Of a DNA stretch of 64,000 bases, positions 1 through 12,482 are shown piece after piece. The DNA is from Salvelinus alpinus. Taxonomy: Eukaryota > Chordata > Actinopteri > Salmoniformes > Salmonidae. The stretch lies in NCBI RefSeq assembly GCF_045679555.1, contig NC_092098.1, forward strand, positions 17,373,038 through 17,437,037. Direction: 5' to 3'. Positions within the stretch are counted from its first letter, which is position 1. Each line of letters starts with the position of its first letter. Under the pieces are notes generated by a model, which was given only the letters and a program-made list of their open reading frames with translations, did not search any database and was not told the origin of the DNA. The position numbers were made by a program, and so were the translations under genes.

Positions 1-546
1 CAGTTTGCGCTGTTCTGTGAAATGAGTAGTACACATCATTGTACGACATCTTCAGTTTCTTGGCAATTTCTCGCATGGAATAGCCTTCATTTCTCAGAAC
101 AAGAATAGACTGACGAGTCTTTGTTTCTAGCCATTTTGAGCCTGTAATCGAACCCGCAAATGCTGATGCTCCAGATACTCAACTAGTCTAAAGAAGGCCA
201 GTTTTATTGCTTCTTTAATCAGGATAACAGTTTTCAGCTGTGCCAGCATGATTGCAAAAGGGTTTTCTAATGATCAATTAGCCTTTTAAATGATAAACTT
301 GGATTAGCTAACACAACGTGCCATTGTAACACAGGAGTGATGGTTGCTGATAATGGGCCTCTGTACGCCTACGTAGATATTACATTAATAAATCTGCCTT
401 TTCCAGCTACAATAGTCATTTACAACATTAACAATGTCTATATTGTATTTCTGATCAATTTGATGTTATTTTATTGGACAAAAAATGTGCTTTTCTTTCA
501 AAAACAAGGACATTTCTAAGTGACCCCAAACTTTTGAATGGTAGTG
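1..546. mobile_element. Tc1-like element remnant, cut by window edge
   Basis: The right end carries a terminal inverted repeat reading into GTGACCCCAAACTTTTGAA and GGTAGTG, the same end seen on the element at 36695-38262. Bases 1-150 match, in antisense, the N-terminal DNA-binding part of that element's transposase. No open transposase frame remains. The left part lies outside the window. Confidence 0.75.
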
Positions 547-559
547 CACATGTATCATT

Positions 560-1340
560 AACACTTTCAGATAGGGTGGAAATATCCCATGGTCCGTGTG
601 TGAACAATCTACCTATAGGCAGGCTGGGACCACCGGAACGAGCTGTTTGGTGGGCACCATCTGTGGAGAGAATCTCTTTCCGTCATAGGCTACCCTATTG
701 TTAGCCTGGCTAGGCGGATCATTTGACCACTCAATGTTGAGCTTGGCCACGGCCCGCCTATAGATGTGCAGAAGCAGAATTCCCTAAAGGGAGAAAGATA
801 CTCCTCACACAGGTCCGCTGTGAATGCCTGAGAGGCTCCCACCACTCGCTCCATTCCTGTGTTCGCAAATGTGAGTGAGACTGCTATTGTACTCAGCCTC
901 GTAATCCCCTGCCTCCCCCTCCCCTGAGACTATGTCATCAGAAAGCGAAGGGAGAGAGTCGAGGTTGTCCATGACCTCGCCCCAGATGGGTTGGGTCAAA
1001 CGCTGGTGCTTTTCCTCGGTGGGTGGCTCGGAAGCCGGAGCAGGAGCTATCTTTCTAAGCCTCCTTCTCCAGCTAGACTTTGATAGCGCCCTGCAGTACA
1101 TACAGGACTCTGGTAAGTTGAGAGCCACCTGAGCATGTTCATGCCCCAAGCAGGAAAAACAGACAGGATGCAGGTCCTTCTCCGAGATGCGAGAGCCACA
1201 AGGGCAGATGGCTCGAGTGCCTGGCCCCCAGATCGGGGGGAGGAAGTAGACATAACTCTGGTGGTTTCGTGAGCCAGGTTATGCGAGTGCTTCTGCAAGC
1301 TTGAAAGTACAGCGTGTCTAGCTAGTAGCAGCCTAGTGTG
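560..1340 (-). pseudogene. DIRS-type retrotransposon gag fragment
   Basis: On the minus strand an open frame from about 1290 to the stop at 805 encodes a cysteine/histidine-rich segment: CPCGSRISEKDLHPVCFSCL, then GHEHA and a further CMYC pair. From memory, fish DIRS/Ngaro-like gag proteins have this C-x-C...H..C..CLG..H arrangement. It is followed by an acidic, serine-rich tail. No reverse transcriptase or tyrosine recombinase is seen nearby, so this is an isolated fragment. The flank at 1340-1740 is unusually rich in GCTAG/TAGC words and may be part of the same element. The family call is inference; a host zinc-knuckle gene is less likely because no exon structure is visible. Confidence 0.45.
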
Positions 1341-1765
1341 CTAACGTTTGGCTTTATTAGCTAAGAATGCTACCAAGAGCCGGTAGAAAGAGCTAGAGGA
1401 AGAGCTCTAAAAATGTACTGGCCGATGTTAGCTGTGTAGGTAGTCCTGGCATTTGCTAACTATCATTCACCTAGTGGGCTAATAGCCTAGCTATTGCTAG
1501 CACACTGCTAGTTAAGTCTTTAGTGAGCTAGCTACATTAGCTTTGCCTTGCAGCATGGGATAACCACATTTTAAAAGACTCCTCTGTCTCGTCTACCGTG
1601 GTGGGAACAAAGCAGCACGAAGCAGGTAGCTAATTGGGCTAGAGAGGCGAAGGCTACCCGTAGCGCTAGTTTCGACTGGAGACGGCCACTGGGCTACCTC
1701 TCAATACCATATTTGGTATTGTAAAGAATGGTGCCTTAGGAGATGGCTGCCGTTTTATGATCGCG
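1341..1765. other. TAGC-rich stretch without gene
   Basis: Many GCTAGC/TAGCTA words occur on both strands, with no long frame and no recognised repeat ends. It could be the untranslated flank of the DIRS-like fragment. Confidence 0.3.
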
Positions 1766-1769
1766 TAAC

Positions 1770-2237
1770 CAGTTTATTGCATGACATAAGTATTTGATAC
1801 ATCAGAAAAGCAGAACTTAATATTTGGTACAATAACCTTTGTTTGCAATTACAGAGATCATATGTTTCCTGTAGTTCTTGACCAGGTTTGCACACACTGC
1901 AGCAGGGATTTTGGCCCACTCCTCCATACAGACCTTCTCCAGATCCTTCAGGTTTCGGGGCTGTCGCTGGGCAATACGGACTTTCAGCTCCCTCCAAAGA
2001 TTTTCTATTGGGTTCAGGTCTGGAGACTGGCTAGGCCACTCCAGGATCTTGAGATGCTTCCTGCTAATTAATTACTTAAAAATCATACAATGTGATTTTC
2101 TGGATTTTTGTTTTAGATTCCGTCTCTCACAGTTGAAGTGTACCTATGATAAAAAATTACAGACCTCTACATGCTTTGTAAGTAGGAAAACCTGCAAAAT
2201 CGGCAGTGTATCAAATACTTGTTCTCCCCACTGTATA
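1770..2237 (-). mobile_element. Internally deleted Passport-like Tc1 copy
   Basis: Same family as the full element at 54818-56424, in reverse orientation. From 1772 to about 2058 it holds the antisense 3' part of the transposase, including the NPIEN motif region. It then jumps directly into the roughly 180-bp terminal repeat, which ends at TTGTTCTCCCCACTG near 2235. The outer part of the left repeat and about two thirds of the transposase are missing. It cannot encode a transposase. Confidence 0.85.
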
Positions 2238-2254
2238 TGTAAACAACAGCCGGT

Positions 2255-4735
2255 GCACGAAATCTAAGGAAGACTCGAGGTTTTGCTCACCTGAGGTAGA
2301 GTATCTCATGATAAGCTGTAGACCACACTATTTACCAAGAGATTTTTCATCTGTATTTTTTGTAGCTGTCTATATACCACCACAAACCGATGCTGGCACT
2401 AAGACCGCACTCAATGAGCTGTATACGTCCATAAGCAAACAGGATGAAACTCTAGACCACCTTTACTCCACACACAGAGACGCGTACAAAGCTCTCCCTC
2501 ACCCTCCATTTGGCAAATCTGACCATAATTATACGAAAGCAGGAGGCACCAGTGACTCGGTCAATAAGAAAGTGCTCAGATGAAGCAGATGCTAAGCTAC
2601 AGGACTGTTTTGCTAGCACAGACTGGAATATGTTCCGGAATTCTTCCGATGGCATTGAGGAGTACACCACATCAGTCACTGGCTTCATCAATAAATGCAT
2701 CGATGACGTGGTCCCCACAGTGACTGTACGTACATACCCCAACCAGAAGCCATGGATTACAGGCAACATCCGCACTGAGCTAAAGGGTAGAGCTGCCGCT
2801 TTCAAGGAGCTGGACTCTAACCCGGAAGCTTATAAGAAATCCTGCTATGCCCTCCGACGAACCATCAAACAGGCAAAGCATCAATACAGGACTGAGATTG
2901 AATCGTACTACACCAGCTCTGATGCTCAGTGGATATGTCAGGGCTTCCAAACTATTACAGCCTACAAAGGGAAGCACAGCCGCAAGCTGCCCAGTGACAC
3001 GAGCCTACCAGACAAGCTAAATTACTTCTATGCTCGCTTCGAGGCAAGTAACACTGAAGCATGCATGAGAGCATCCGCTGTACCGGACGACTGTGTGATC
3101 ACGCTCTCCGTAGCCGATGTGAGTAAGACCTTTGAACAGGTCAACATTCACAAGGCCGCAGGGCCAGACGGATTACCAGGACGTGTACTCCGAGCATGTG
3201 CTGACAAACTGGCAAGTGTCTTCACTGTTATTTTCAACCTGTCCCTGACTGAGTCTGTAATACCAACATGTTTCAAGCAGATCACCATTGTCCCTGTGCC
3301 CAAGAACACAACGGTAACCTGCCTAAATGACTACCGACCCGTAGCACTCACGTCTGTAGCCATGAAGTGCTTTGAAAGGCTGGTTATGGCTCACATCAAC
3401 ACCATTATCCCAGAAACCCTAGACCCGCTCCGATTTGCATACCACCCCAATAGATCCAACACTCAACACTGCCCTTTCACACCTGGACAAAAGGAACACC
3501 TATGTGAGAATGCTATTCATTGACTACAGCTCAGCGTTAATCACCATAGTGCCCTCAAAGCTCATCACTAAGCAAAGGACTATAGGACTAAACACCTCCC
3601 TCTGCAACTGGATCCTGAACTTCCTGACGAGCCGCCCCCAGGTGGTAAGGGTAACAACACATCCGCCATGTTGATCCTCAACACGGGGCCCCTCAGGGGT
3701 GCGTGCTCAGTTCCCTCCTGTACTCTCTGTTCATTCATGACTGCATGGCCAGGACTGCATGACACAACAGTGGTAGGCCTGATCAACATCAACAAGGAGA
3801 CAGCCTATAGGGAGGAGGTCAGAGACCTGGCCCATGTGGTGCCAGGACAACAACCTCTCCCTCAACGTGAGCAAGACAAAGGAGATGATTGTGTACTACA
3901 GGAAAAGGAGGATTGAGCACGCCCCCATTCTCATCGATGGGGCTGCAGTGGAGCAGGTTGAGAGCTTCAAGTTCCTTGGTGTCCACATCACCAACAAGCT
4001 ATCATGGTCCAAACACAGTAAGACATTCGTGAAGAGGGCACAACAAAGCTTAATCCCACCCAGGAGACTGAAAAGATTTGGCATGGGTCCTCAGATCCTC
4101 AAAAGGTTCTACAGCTTCACCATCGAGAGCATCCTGACTGGTTGCATCACTCCCTGGTATGGCAACTGCTCGGCCTCTGACCACAAGGCACTACAGAGGG
4201 TAGTGCTTACGACCCAGTATATCACTGGGGCCAATCTTCATGCCATCCAGGACCTCTATACCAGGGGGTGTCAAAGGAATGCCCTAAAAATTGTCAGACT
4301 ACAGCCACCCTCGTCATAGACTGTTCTCTCTGCTACCGCACGGCAAGCGGTACCGGAGCACCAAGTCTAGGTCCAAAAGGCTTCTTAACAGCTTCTACCC
4401 CCAAGCCAGCTGATCAAATGGCTACCCAGAACCCTCTTTTACGCTGCTCCTACTCTCTGTTTATTATCTATTCATCGTCACTTTAACTCTACCTACATGT
4501 ACATATTACCTCGACTAACCGGTGCCGCCGCACATTAACTCTGTACCGGTACACCCTGTATATAGCCTCGCCGTTGTTATTTTACTGCTGCTGCTGTTGA
4601 ATTATTTGTTACTTTTACTTTCTATTTTTTTCTTAATGTAAAGCACTGTTGGTTAAGGGCTTGTAAGTAGGCATTTCACTATAAGGTCTACACCTGTTGT
4701 ATTCGGCACATGTGACAAATAACATTTGATTAGGT
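2255..4735 (+). pseudogene. LINE (L2/CR1/Rex-like, jockey group), decayed copy
   Basis: Non-LTR retrotransposon remnant. In order: the endonuclease segment around CRPHYLPRDFSSV and VAVYIPPQ (2300-2430), the linker, then reverse transcriptase from about 3100 ([41 protein letters not shown]) and the C-terminal region with GVHITNKLSW and RRLKRFGMGPQI (3950-4320). Frames shift several times. The stretch that should carry the FADD catalytic motif is deleted near 3745-3770. The 3' UTR ends in the GCATTTCACT...GACAAATAA type tail near 4735 shared with the other copies in this window. The family name is from memory; the clade assignment is approximate. Confidence 0.85.
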
Positions 4736-5290
4736 TTTGAAATTCAGCTGTTAATGTGTTTTCTACCTGTGGATGTACATTTTGAAATCATGATGTCATG
4801 TGGATTTTAGACATTTTAATATTTCAGTGATTTAGATAATGTGAAAGTCTCATAGCATTTCTAAATCATTCTAAATACAAAAGTCATACGTATTTTCAAT
4901 CATGTAATTGCATTGAGTTGGGTTTGGTACTGTGTGGCCTTTATCTGTTCTGTATAGAGACTGTAAAAAGTCCAGGATGACCCAGTTTCAGCCCACCTGT
5001 TTAATCCAACTATAGTGGGCTCCTTTGAACTCTAGCATAGTAGGCTATTTGCGCCATATGCCAATAGGCCAATGGTAAGGCTTAATAGTTATTGACATAA
5101 AAAGCAAAGTCTGTCAGGGTAGTGACGCAATATCACAGTCTATTCAGTGAAGGAAGCAAGTGGTAGTAGCCCTTCATTTGATGAATTAATGGTTGTTGTG
5201 TAACCAAATAAGTTGCTGAACACACGTCATACGACTTGGCATGTTGCATAAATTAGAAACTGCAGCAGCAGATTACCTCGGTTGATAGCC
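4736..5290. other. Unannotated AT-rich stretch
   Basis: No coding frame, repeat end or RNA gene was recognised between the LINE tail and the first fold-back palindrome. Confidence 0.4.
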
Positions 5291-5315
5291 TAGTACGAAT
5301 TAATTGTCTGATGCC

Positions 5316-5446
5316 GCGTTCAAGTGCTAATCGGAACTAGGAAACTCGGACATTCCCGATTTACTAACGTTTATTGAACGTGCCGTGTTCAATAAATGAG
5401 CAAATCGTTAATTTCCGAGTTTCCTAATTCCGATTAGCACGTGAAC
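5316..5446. repeat. Fold-back palindrome 1 (MITE-like)
   Basis: Arms 5316-5350 and 5413-5446 are inverted copies (TGCTAATCGGAACTAGGAAA against TTTCCTAATTCCGATTAGCA). The centre is itself a 9-bp perfect hairpin, TTATTGAAC/GTTCAATAA at 5371-5395. The right arm contains the E-box CACGTG (5438-5443), where the left arm has CAAGTG. Confidence 0.75.
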
Positions 5447-5463
5447 GAATATATAGTGAATGG

Positions 5464-5618
5464 TCGTGTTCGAGAGCATCAAAACGACTGCATGCAACTG
5501 CCGACTGACTGATCTACAAATCATCTTGCATCATAAATAAAAAATAATTACCCGTTGTAGATCAGTCAGTCACAATTTACCCATGATACATTTCCGGGTT
5601 GACCCTCTCGAATACGGT
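5464..5618. repeat. Fold-back palindrome 2
   Basis: The inner arms GACTGACTGATCTACAA and TTGTAGATCAGTCAGTC (about 5503-5519 and 5555-5571) are perfect inverted copies. Outer arms GTGTTCGAGAG and CTCTCGAATACG extend the structure to about 155 bp. It lies directly after palindrome 1. No transposase or clear target duplication was seen. Confidence 0.7.
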
Positions 5619-6360
5619 CAATGTCGTCCATAATTTTACGCGATGACATTAGCGGGCTACGTTTCTATGGCAATGAGGGGATTCGATTATCTGGTCCGGG
5701 TTACCACGGTTGGAGGAGTTTGTTTCGGGTGAAAAGTGATTGCATTCGTTTTGGAACCAGCCAGGTAACCTCTTCAAAACCCACAGCGATATCGGCTCAA
5801 AACACAAGTGAAGTAGCCTAGGCTAGATTACGCACGTGGTGTAATGTACAATTCTGTGTTTTCACACGCTAAAGTTATTGCCTTTGATAAAAACGCTTTA
5901 TCTGCCTTCCCAATAAAAACTAGTTTGAACATTTGAAAATATATTTGATGGAAAAGAGATGTATATTTCTGGACGATGCACCATGCTGCTTTATTGACAA
6001 CATGATTAGGCTAATATTCGATTTGAGAACGCCGCTCCTCCCTCATTGAAACTGAGTATCACTTGCGGTGCTGGGTGCTTCCCTCCCCAACTGTAGCGAA
6101 TCCGGATACAACGCGCTTGATTTGGTCACACCCTTTATCTCCTTTTAAGGTGCGACGAAGGCTGGTGATGTAAATTGTGAGGTGTGTGTGGGTTGGAAAA
6201 TGAAAACCAGCACAGAGAACACTTCGATGTCTTGCCCACAGAAATGGTGCCAGTTACATAACACTATTGCATGGTAGGAAGAGCAGTGTAAAAGCCGTTT
6301 TGTATTTCACGGATGCGCCTTTCATATTGGAATCGTCCCCTCGTTACTGCTTTACATGAG
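5619..6360 (+). promoter_or_regulatory. npas2: Candidate npas2 promoter and noncoding exon 1
   Basis: Tentative. The stretch has visibly more CpG than its surroundings and an E-box CACGTG at 5833-5838. It ends at 6360 in CATGAG followed by GTAAGTTC, a strong donor with no obvious acceptor upstream, as expected for a first exon. The first downstream npas2 exon with a good acceptor is at 45698, so intron 1 would be about 39 kb; long first introns are known for mammalian NPAS2. An ATG at 6356 would join exon 2 to give a short upstream ORF closing at the TGA in 45749-45753. No TATA box or transcript evidence supports a start site. Confidence 0.3.
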
Positions 6361-9300
6361 GTAAGTTCATGCATGACTTTTAGTCACTTACAGCAAGTTC
6401 AAGCGTAACCTACATTTAGTGGAGTGAGTGACATCTGGCTACGCGTAATCGAACGTTGAAGTTCCACTGATATGTCTGTGAATAATAGTCTACCGGTATG
6501 TTGCTATACATGTTTAGTAGCAGAGTAGCCTAGGCCTGCCTATTGTTTTATGTTTCTCTCTTGAGCCTATAATGGTTTTATATTCGTGCATTTGTCCGAA
6601 AGGAACTTCCAGGTGATTTAATTATTTCTATAAGATAACCTAACTTGACAGGCTACTAGACCAACTGATGTATATATATATTTTTTTCATCCAATATTTA
6701 GGAATGATAAAAGACTGCACGTTTTATATGTGTTGATTGTTGAATAGCCTGTAGCCTACTTTGAAATACAGTAGGCGCTATCCTATGCTATCTGAGACAG
6801 ACCATGGTCCAGGGAATTGTAGTTTTGGTCCTATATCAAGTTATTTTATTCTGAAAGGATGACAGTGAGCACACAGTCAGCAGAGCAGGCCTAACAAAAA
6901 TCAAAGTTATGTAGGTTAATCACTAAAATAGAAATCTGCTCTTATGTAACTCATGACTCAAGAAGAAGCATGAGCCGATTGCAGTGACGTCATGCCCCAG
7001 ATTTATTTATTAAAAGGAAAACTATCTAACCCTTGCTGTGCAGCAACGAAAGCTGTTCAACCTTATGTAGGGCTTTGATTGCGTGGTATGATTGATGATG
7101 TTAATTGGGCCTCCTCAATTTCTTGAATATCAGACTATCTGAAATAGTTCATATAAGGCAACCTTAGGAAACTATGTCCTACATTTTTCTATAAGATAAA
7201 TGAAAGTAGGCTACAATAGAGCAGAGCAGAATATGATAGAATACTTTATTATCCCCTGAGGATGTTATTTTGTACAGGTTAGACTACACAATCAACTCAG
7301 CAGGAGGTACAGTTACAGTCACATAGGCCTACATAAGACAGACGGTGTCACACAATACAAAGCAGAGGTAACAGTACATCAGAAAAAAATATGCTCTGCA
7401 CATCATTTCAGTCATTTTTTGTAAAATAATACTAGTAAAATGTATTTTTGTGACTAGTATATGGGAGTCTTCTTATGAGGCAATCAAAGACATGCATCAT
7501 GCCCTTCCTTCAAAAAATGAATATTCAAACCATTTGAAACATTGGCCTAATTCAGTCTGTAATCGTTTCGGCTGCACGGATATGGATAGTACTCCTTCAA
7601 TCAAACCAGATTCAATTTTTGATGGCAAAAGGTTTGTGGTCATCGTTTCATTACTGCAACACACTGCAATGATGTGAACCATTATTTTAAAGTCATTAAA
7701 TATTCAAGTTTCCATTTGCCTTGATTATGTTCCCTATAAGCTGCTCGCGGGCGCAGGACTGCCGCACAAAATAAATATCAGGCCACATAGAGAAGCAGAA
7801 GATTGAACTTCAACTTTCTAGTTTTCCCCTTTAGTTAACACTATCAACGTTTCCCTCTACTGGGGGAATTGCCAATATTAGCCACTTTCACTGCAACATA
7901 CTGAAACAAAACAAACTATGCAAGAGATTTTCTTGTACAGTAGGCAGAACACACCGGAGTAAGATTATATTGCAGTGACAGGCACAACTCAGCCCGTACT
8001 CTACAGACCAGCATGGCAATACCAATCAGAGATTCAGTATCTCTATATGCAAATAGACTATTGCCATATATGGATCTGTGCCGTTTAGTTTGAACTGGAC
8101 TGTGTTTACAGCATGAGTGGTCACGACTAGACGTGCATTGCATGTAGCCACGTGTGCACATTTGTTCATATTCTTTGCTAGTAAGTGAGTTATTAACCAG
8201 TTATAGCTCATTTCTAGTCAGCAATGCGGGAGTGGTTGTTTCCTACAAGAGCACAAAGCGTGTGCATTTCTAGCCATCTTTGAAAAGTGAGTCAGGTAAA
8301 GATAATTATTTCTGTCTTAAGGGGCGGTGTTGTATTTTGAGACAGGCTTGACTAAGCTAAGTAGCCAATAGGCAGAGGGTAGCATAATTTGTCTGATTCT
8401 CTGTAATAATGGTATGGGAATAATAATGAACTTTATTTTGTAAAGTGTTTTCTTGCATCAAACAACACATTTTCAGTCAACTTCTTGTCTGAAGGACAAG
8501 TGGGTAAACAGGTAAATGTCAAACCCTGCGTATTCTTTTCAAAATTTCACGGAATGTAGGCCTACATTTAACACCACACATTCTCTGCTACTGTAGGCTG
8601 AATGATAGAACAACTATTTCCATGTTAAAATGTTATGGGATGCATTTTCTCCATTGTGTTTGATGGTAGACCACTCTGGTAGGCCTACATTATGATGAAA
8701 TAGCCACAGCAGCCTACTTGGCCACTGTTATAACTGTACTGTAACTTAAAGCAGATAGAGCCTCAGTGTTCACAGTAAACGTGCCAGAAGTTGCACAGAA
8801 TTGTCACAACGTTCAAGTTTGCGCTCTGCAGACCAGACATTTGCTCAGTGGCAAAACATTTTTTGACGGAACATTGATTGTTAGCCTATGTTTTACTCAT
8901 GTTAATCCGGTCTGTGATGTGGGTGGTTCCATGTGGTCAGACTTGTGGAAGCCACATTGAGGTGAGGTGAAGTAATGGTGGTGAGGTAAGGGTGTTTTAC
9001 TGAACCAACCTGCTTGAGCTAGACTTTTAACGCAAGAGATACGCTGTCTGCCCTCAACTGGCTACCATCTCCTTTTCCTCACTCATCTGCACATTTCTAT
9101 CTACCGGTATCTGTTTCTCCCTGTATTTCATGCTCTTACCATCCAATTCCTTTATTTTTATGGATACCACTGCCCTTTCACTCTGACTGTTTGGCTCAAC
9201 TATGAGGTCTTCCTAGCAAAGCTGTGTCATGGCAGTAGTATAGAGGGTGAGTTCAAGCCCTGGTGATAAAGGTTGAAAATAAACAACAAGCCTTCATTTG

Positions 9301-9465
9301 AGTTTATAGCTAAAGTAGATGCAGCAAGCTCTGTTAAGGAGGTGATGCTATAACCTTTGCTTTCACATACCTCATTGACATTCTTTTATTTTATTGGAAG
9401 TGCGTTCAGAGAGGAAGTGGGGTCTCTGACCCCTCCTTATGATGTAGAGGGTTTTCACGTCTCTT
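6361..9465. other. No gene seen; possible npas2 intron 1
   Basis: AT-rich, many short frames but none with domain similarity or paired splice sites. A stretch at 7240-7420 (TACTTTATTATCCCCTGAGG) resembles the 3' end of a fish retroelement, but too weakly to classify. Confidence 0.4.
6908..6918 (+). promoter_or_regulatory. RORE-like motif
   Basis: TATGTAGGTTA fits the ROR/REV-ERB element (A/T)A(A/T)NT(A/G)GGT(C/T)A in the variant reported for the Bmal1 promoter. It lies 550 bp after the candidate exon 1. A single 11-bp match can arise by chance. Confidence 0.2.
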
Positions 9466-9469
9466 TGCC

Positions 9470-10495
9470 TGAAAAAATGCTGGTGAAATCCACCCATTTT
9501 TGACTGCACCCCATTTGATTTGAAAAAAAACCTTCCATACATACATGTATTTGCCCATTGTAGAAGTGCTCAGAAAGTGACTTTTTGGACCTGAATGCCA
9601 AAACATTCAAGAGATAAAGGTCCTCAAAGTAGATATATTTTGCATACCCCACCTGTCACGCCCTGACCTTAGTTATCTTTGTTTTCTTTATTATTTTGGT
9701 TAGGTCAGGGTGTGACGAGGGTGGTATGTGTGTTTGTGTCTTGTCTAGGTGTGTGTGTGTAGTCTAGGCGTTATGTAGGTCTATGGTGGCCTAGATTGGT
9801 TCCCAATCAGAGGCAGCTGTTTATCGTTGCCTCTGATTGGGGATCCTATTTAGGTTGCCATTTTCCAGTTTGGTTGGTGGGTGATTGTCTATGCGATGTT
9901 GCATGTTTGCGCTCAGTGTTATAGCGGTCACGTTTGTTTTGTTATTTGGTATTGTTTGTTAAGTGTTCTTCATTATTAAAAGGAAGAATGTATTCTAATC
10001 ACGCTGTGCCTTGGTCTCCTCACTACGATGTTCGTGACACCACCATACCGTGAGGCAACCATGTCTTCATCACTGGAAAATATACATGGTTGATGTCATT
10101 TAGAAACTTACAAACAGGGTTGTCAAGCTATTTGATCATTTATTTTAAAGAAAAATGTACATTATTGACATTGTCAATGATCTAAAATACATTTTTTTCA
10201 AGAAATTAACAAATAGTTTGACAACCCTATTGGTAAGCTTTTAAATTATATCAAACGTAACCGTTTATCTTTTCCTGTGATGAAGACATTGATGTCTCAT
10301 TGTATGGCAGGGTATTCAAATGGGTCAACTCTGAGCATCTTTATCTCCTGAATGTTTTGCCATTCAGGTAAAAAAAGTCACTTTCTGACCACTTCTTCCA
10401 TGGGGAAACATGTATGGAACGTTTTGTTTAAATTAAAAGGAATGCTGTCAAATAGTGATTGAATTCAAATGGATTTACCCTGCTGTGTGAACGTT
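9470..10495. repeat. 1-kb fold-back element, split by a solo LTR
   Basis: Two long arms are imperfect inverted copies. The left arm is about 9470-9653 plus 10045-10150, the right arm about 10190-10495. Examples are AGAAAGTGACTTTTTGGACC at 9566 against its complement near 10380-10400, and GGGTTGTCAAGCTATTTG near 10115 against CAAATAGTTTGACAACCC near 10209. The solo LTR at 9654-10039 interrupts only the left arm. No transposase frame is present. Confidence 0.75.
9654..10039 (+). mobile_element. Solo LTR, family A (copy 1)
   Basis: Begins TGTCACGCCCTGACC and ends CGTGACA (TG...CA), 386 bp, flanked by the perfect 5-bp target duplication CCACC (9649-9653 and 10040-10044). No primer site, gag or pol follows. 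It contains an internal hairpin at 9798-9846. Confidence 0.85.
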
Positions 10496-12482
10496 AGGTA
10501 ACTGATGACATGGACGCCTCTGATGTTACAGAGCCTGCTGGAGGGAAAGTAGGTTACTGGGCCATGTCCTGCAAGCTTAGACTGAACACTAGTCAGAATA
10601 TTGCTGGAGCTGCATTGTGTGACTGGCCATCCACAAATGGAGCAGGTCCATGCAATAGGAAAGGCATCTTTGCTTGTGCTCTGTCCCTTTAAGAAAGACA
10701 GTCGGCTCTCCTCAAAGCTTTCATGAATGTTCAACTCATGTTGATTAATTTCAACTGCACAAAATATAGATGAAACATGACTACAGGTTTATTTTTTAGG
10801 GGTCTGGAGATGAGTTTAGCCTTGAGCAGTGAGAATCGCACCGCACCATTTTCTATTTCCATGATTTACCTGAGAATGCTTCTTTATGTATTCTCTCAAT
10901 GAAACTGAGTGTCTGTATCGCAAAAGTTTTTTTGTTCAACTGCTATTATTGTGTTATTAGGTGTCTTTGTTAAAGAGAAACAACAAGCTTACCAGTGTGC
11001 TGGAGTTTTTCTTTTTAAAGGCAGTTTTATATCAAAGAAAATGTTCATTTTGTGAATTGACCTGTTAGCATTGTGAAACACAGTTGAACTCCTCTGTCAA
11101 GGTGCATTCTGGGAAATCAGTGAGGATTTAGCCTACTGCATGTGAATATAAAGCTCTCTGTCTCTTGTTCTGTATGCCAATATTCTATTCACCAGACAAT
11201 ATTCTATTCACTGACTCAGCCTCTGTCTGACCTCTGAGTTTTGGGTCACAAGGTCTCTACTTAAGGTTCAGCAGCTAGGCGCCAGATATCTAAACCATCT
11301 TACAGTGACCTACATCAGTGGCTCTGATTAGGCAGTGCATTCTACTCGGCAGCAACTCAGGACAGAATCCAATCAAACCTGTACTGCTTTGCAGAGAAAT
11401 AGCAGAGCTCCAAGTGTAAGGTTATGAAACACATTCAGAGAATGATTCAGAATGGATTCAGACTTGATTCAATCAGAAAGACACAGGTTAGACAAAGACT
11501 GTGCCCTGACCCTTTATGTCATGGACAGGTCAGGGAGAAATCCCAGTCTGAGAGCCAATCTGAAGAAAAGGATCTAACTCCAAAGCTGCGATGGTTTGAT
11601 TTGGGGGTGCCTGGTATCTGTAGTCCTCAACAGTCTAGTCAGTTTGTATGGGAACAGGAGGTTTGGAAGATAAGATGGAGCCGGGGTTAGCATAGCTTCA
11701 CAGGCCAGTAGAAGTCAATAGTTAGTGATTTGGACTACATTTAAACCTCCTTATATCTCTAGTAACTGATGTAAAATATTAAAGGCAGTCACCCTGGCAG
11801 TGCACAACTGTTATACAGCAAGCATCTATTTGCGGGCCCCTTCTTCAGTTGTGTTGTGTCACCTTGTGTTTGTGCTGTTTTTTTGGGACACCGAAAATGT
11901 CATGTCACATGAGTGTCAGCTGCACTGTGCCACATTAAATATCACCATAATAATGCCTCCCATCACCAACATCATGCATTTGATGGTTATTTTCCTGTCT
12001 CTTATGTCCTCAGGCAGTGACTGATAATACAGTGAACAAATACTTGTTTCCTGGGAAGTCGTTGTTATAGCAAAGAGGATATTTATTTCATAAATTTTTG
12101 AAGGGGATCCCTAAGCCCTTCTTTTGGAACATAATTGGAATGGATGTAAGAGCAGTAATTAACACTTAACTACTGTAATGAAGTGACAGTGAAGTGTAAT
12201 GCATCTGCCAACAGGATTAGAATATGACTGACTCGTAACCAGTCATACAAATTATATTCTTGAGATTTTGGTGTCCCCTGCTGGGATAGGTTGAGGATAC
12301 AACTATTGATCAGTTACATAATTAGGTCAGTGTTAACACGTCAGGAATACATTATTTATTTATCATTCCCATCGCTCCTTTTTTGAAAATGAAGTATAAC
12401 AAAGATGAGATCAAGTGCTGCCAATTACCCCAGTTGAATAGGCCTGACAGGCATGACACAGCACAATTGGATCATGCTATGG
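10496..12482. other. No gene seen
   Basis: Short open frames at 10510-10692 and 11424-11690 lack recognised domains, codon continuity or splice partners. No repeat boundaries were found. Confidence 0.4.

Noticed and set aside
10510..10692. Possible host exon with frame from ATG
   Set aside because: No recognised domain and no convincing acceptor/donor pair around it.
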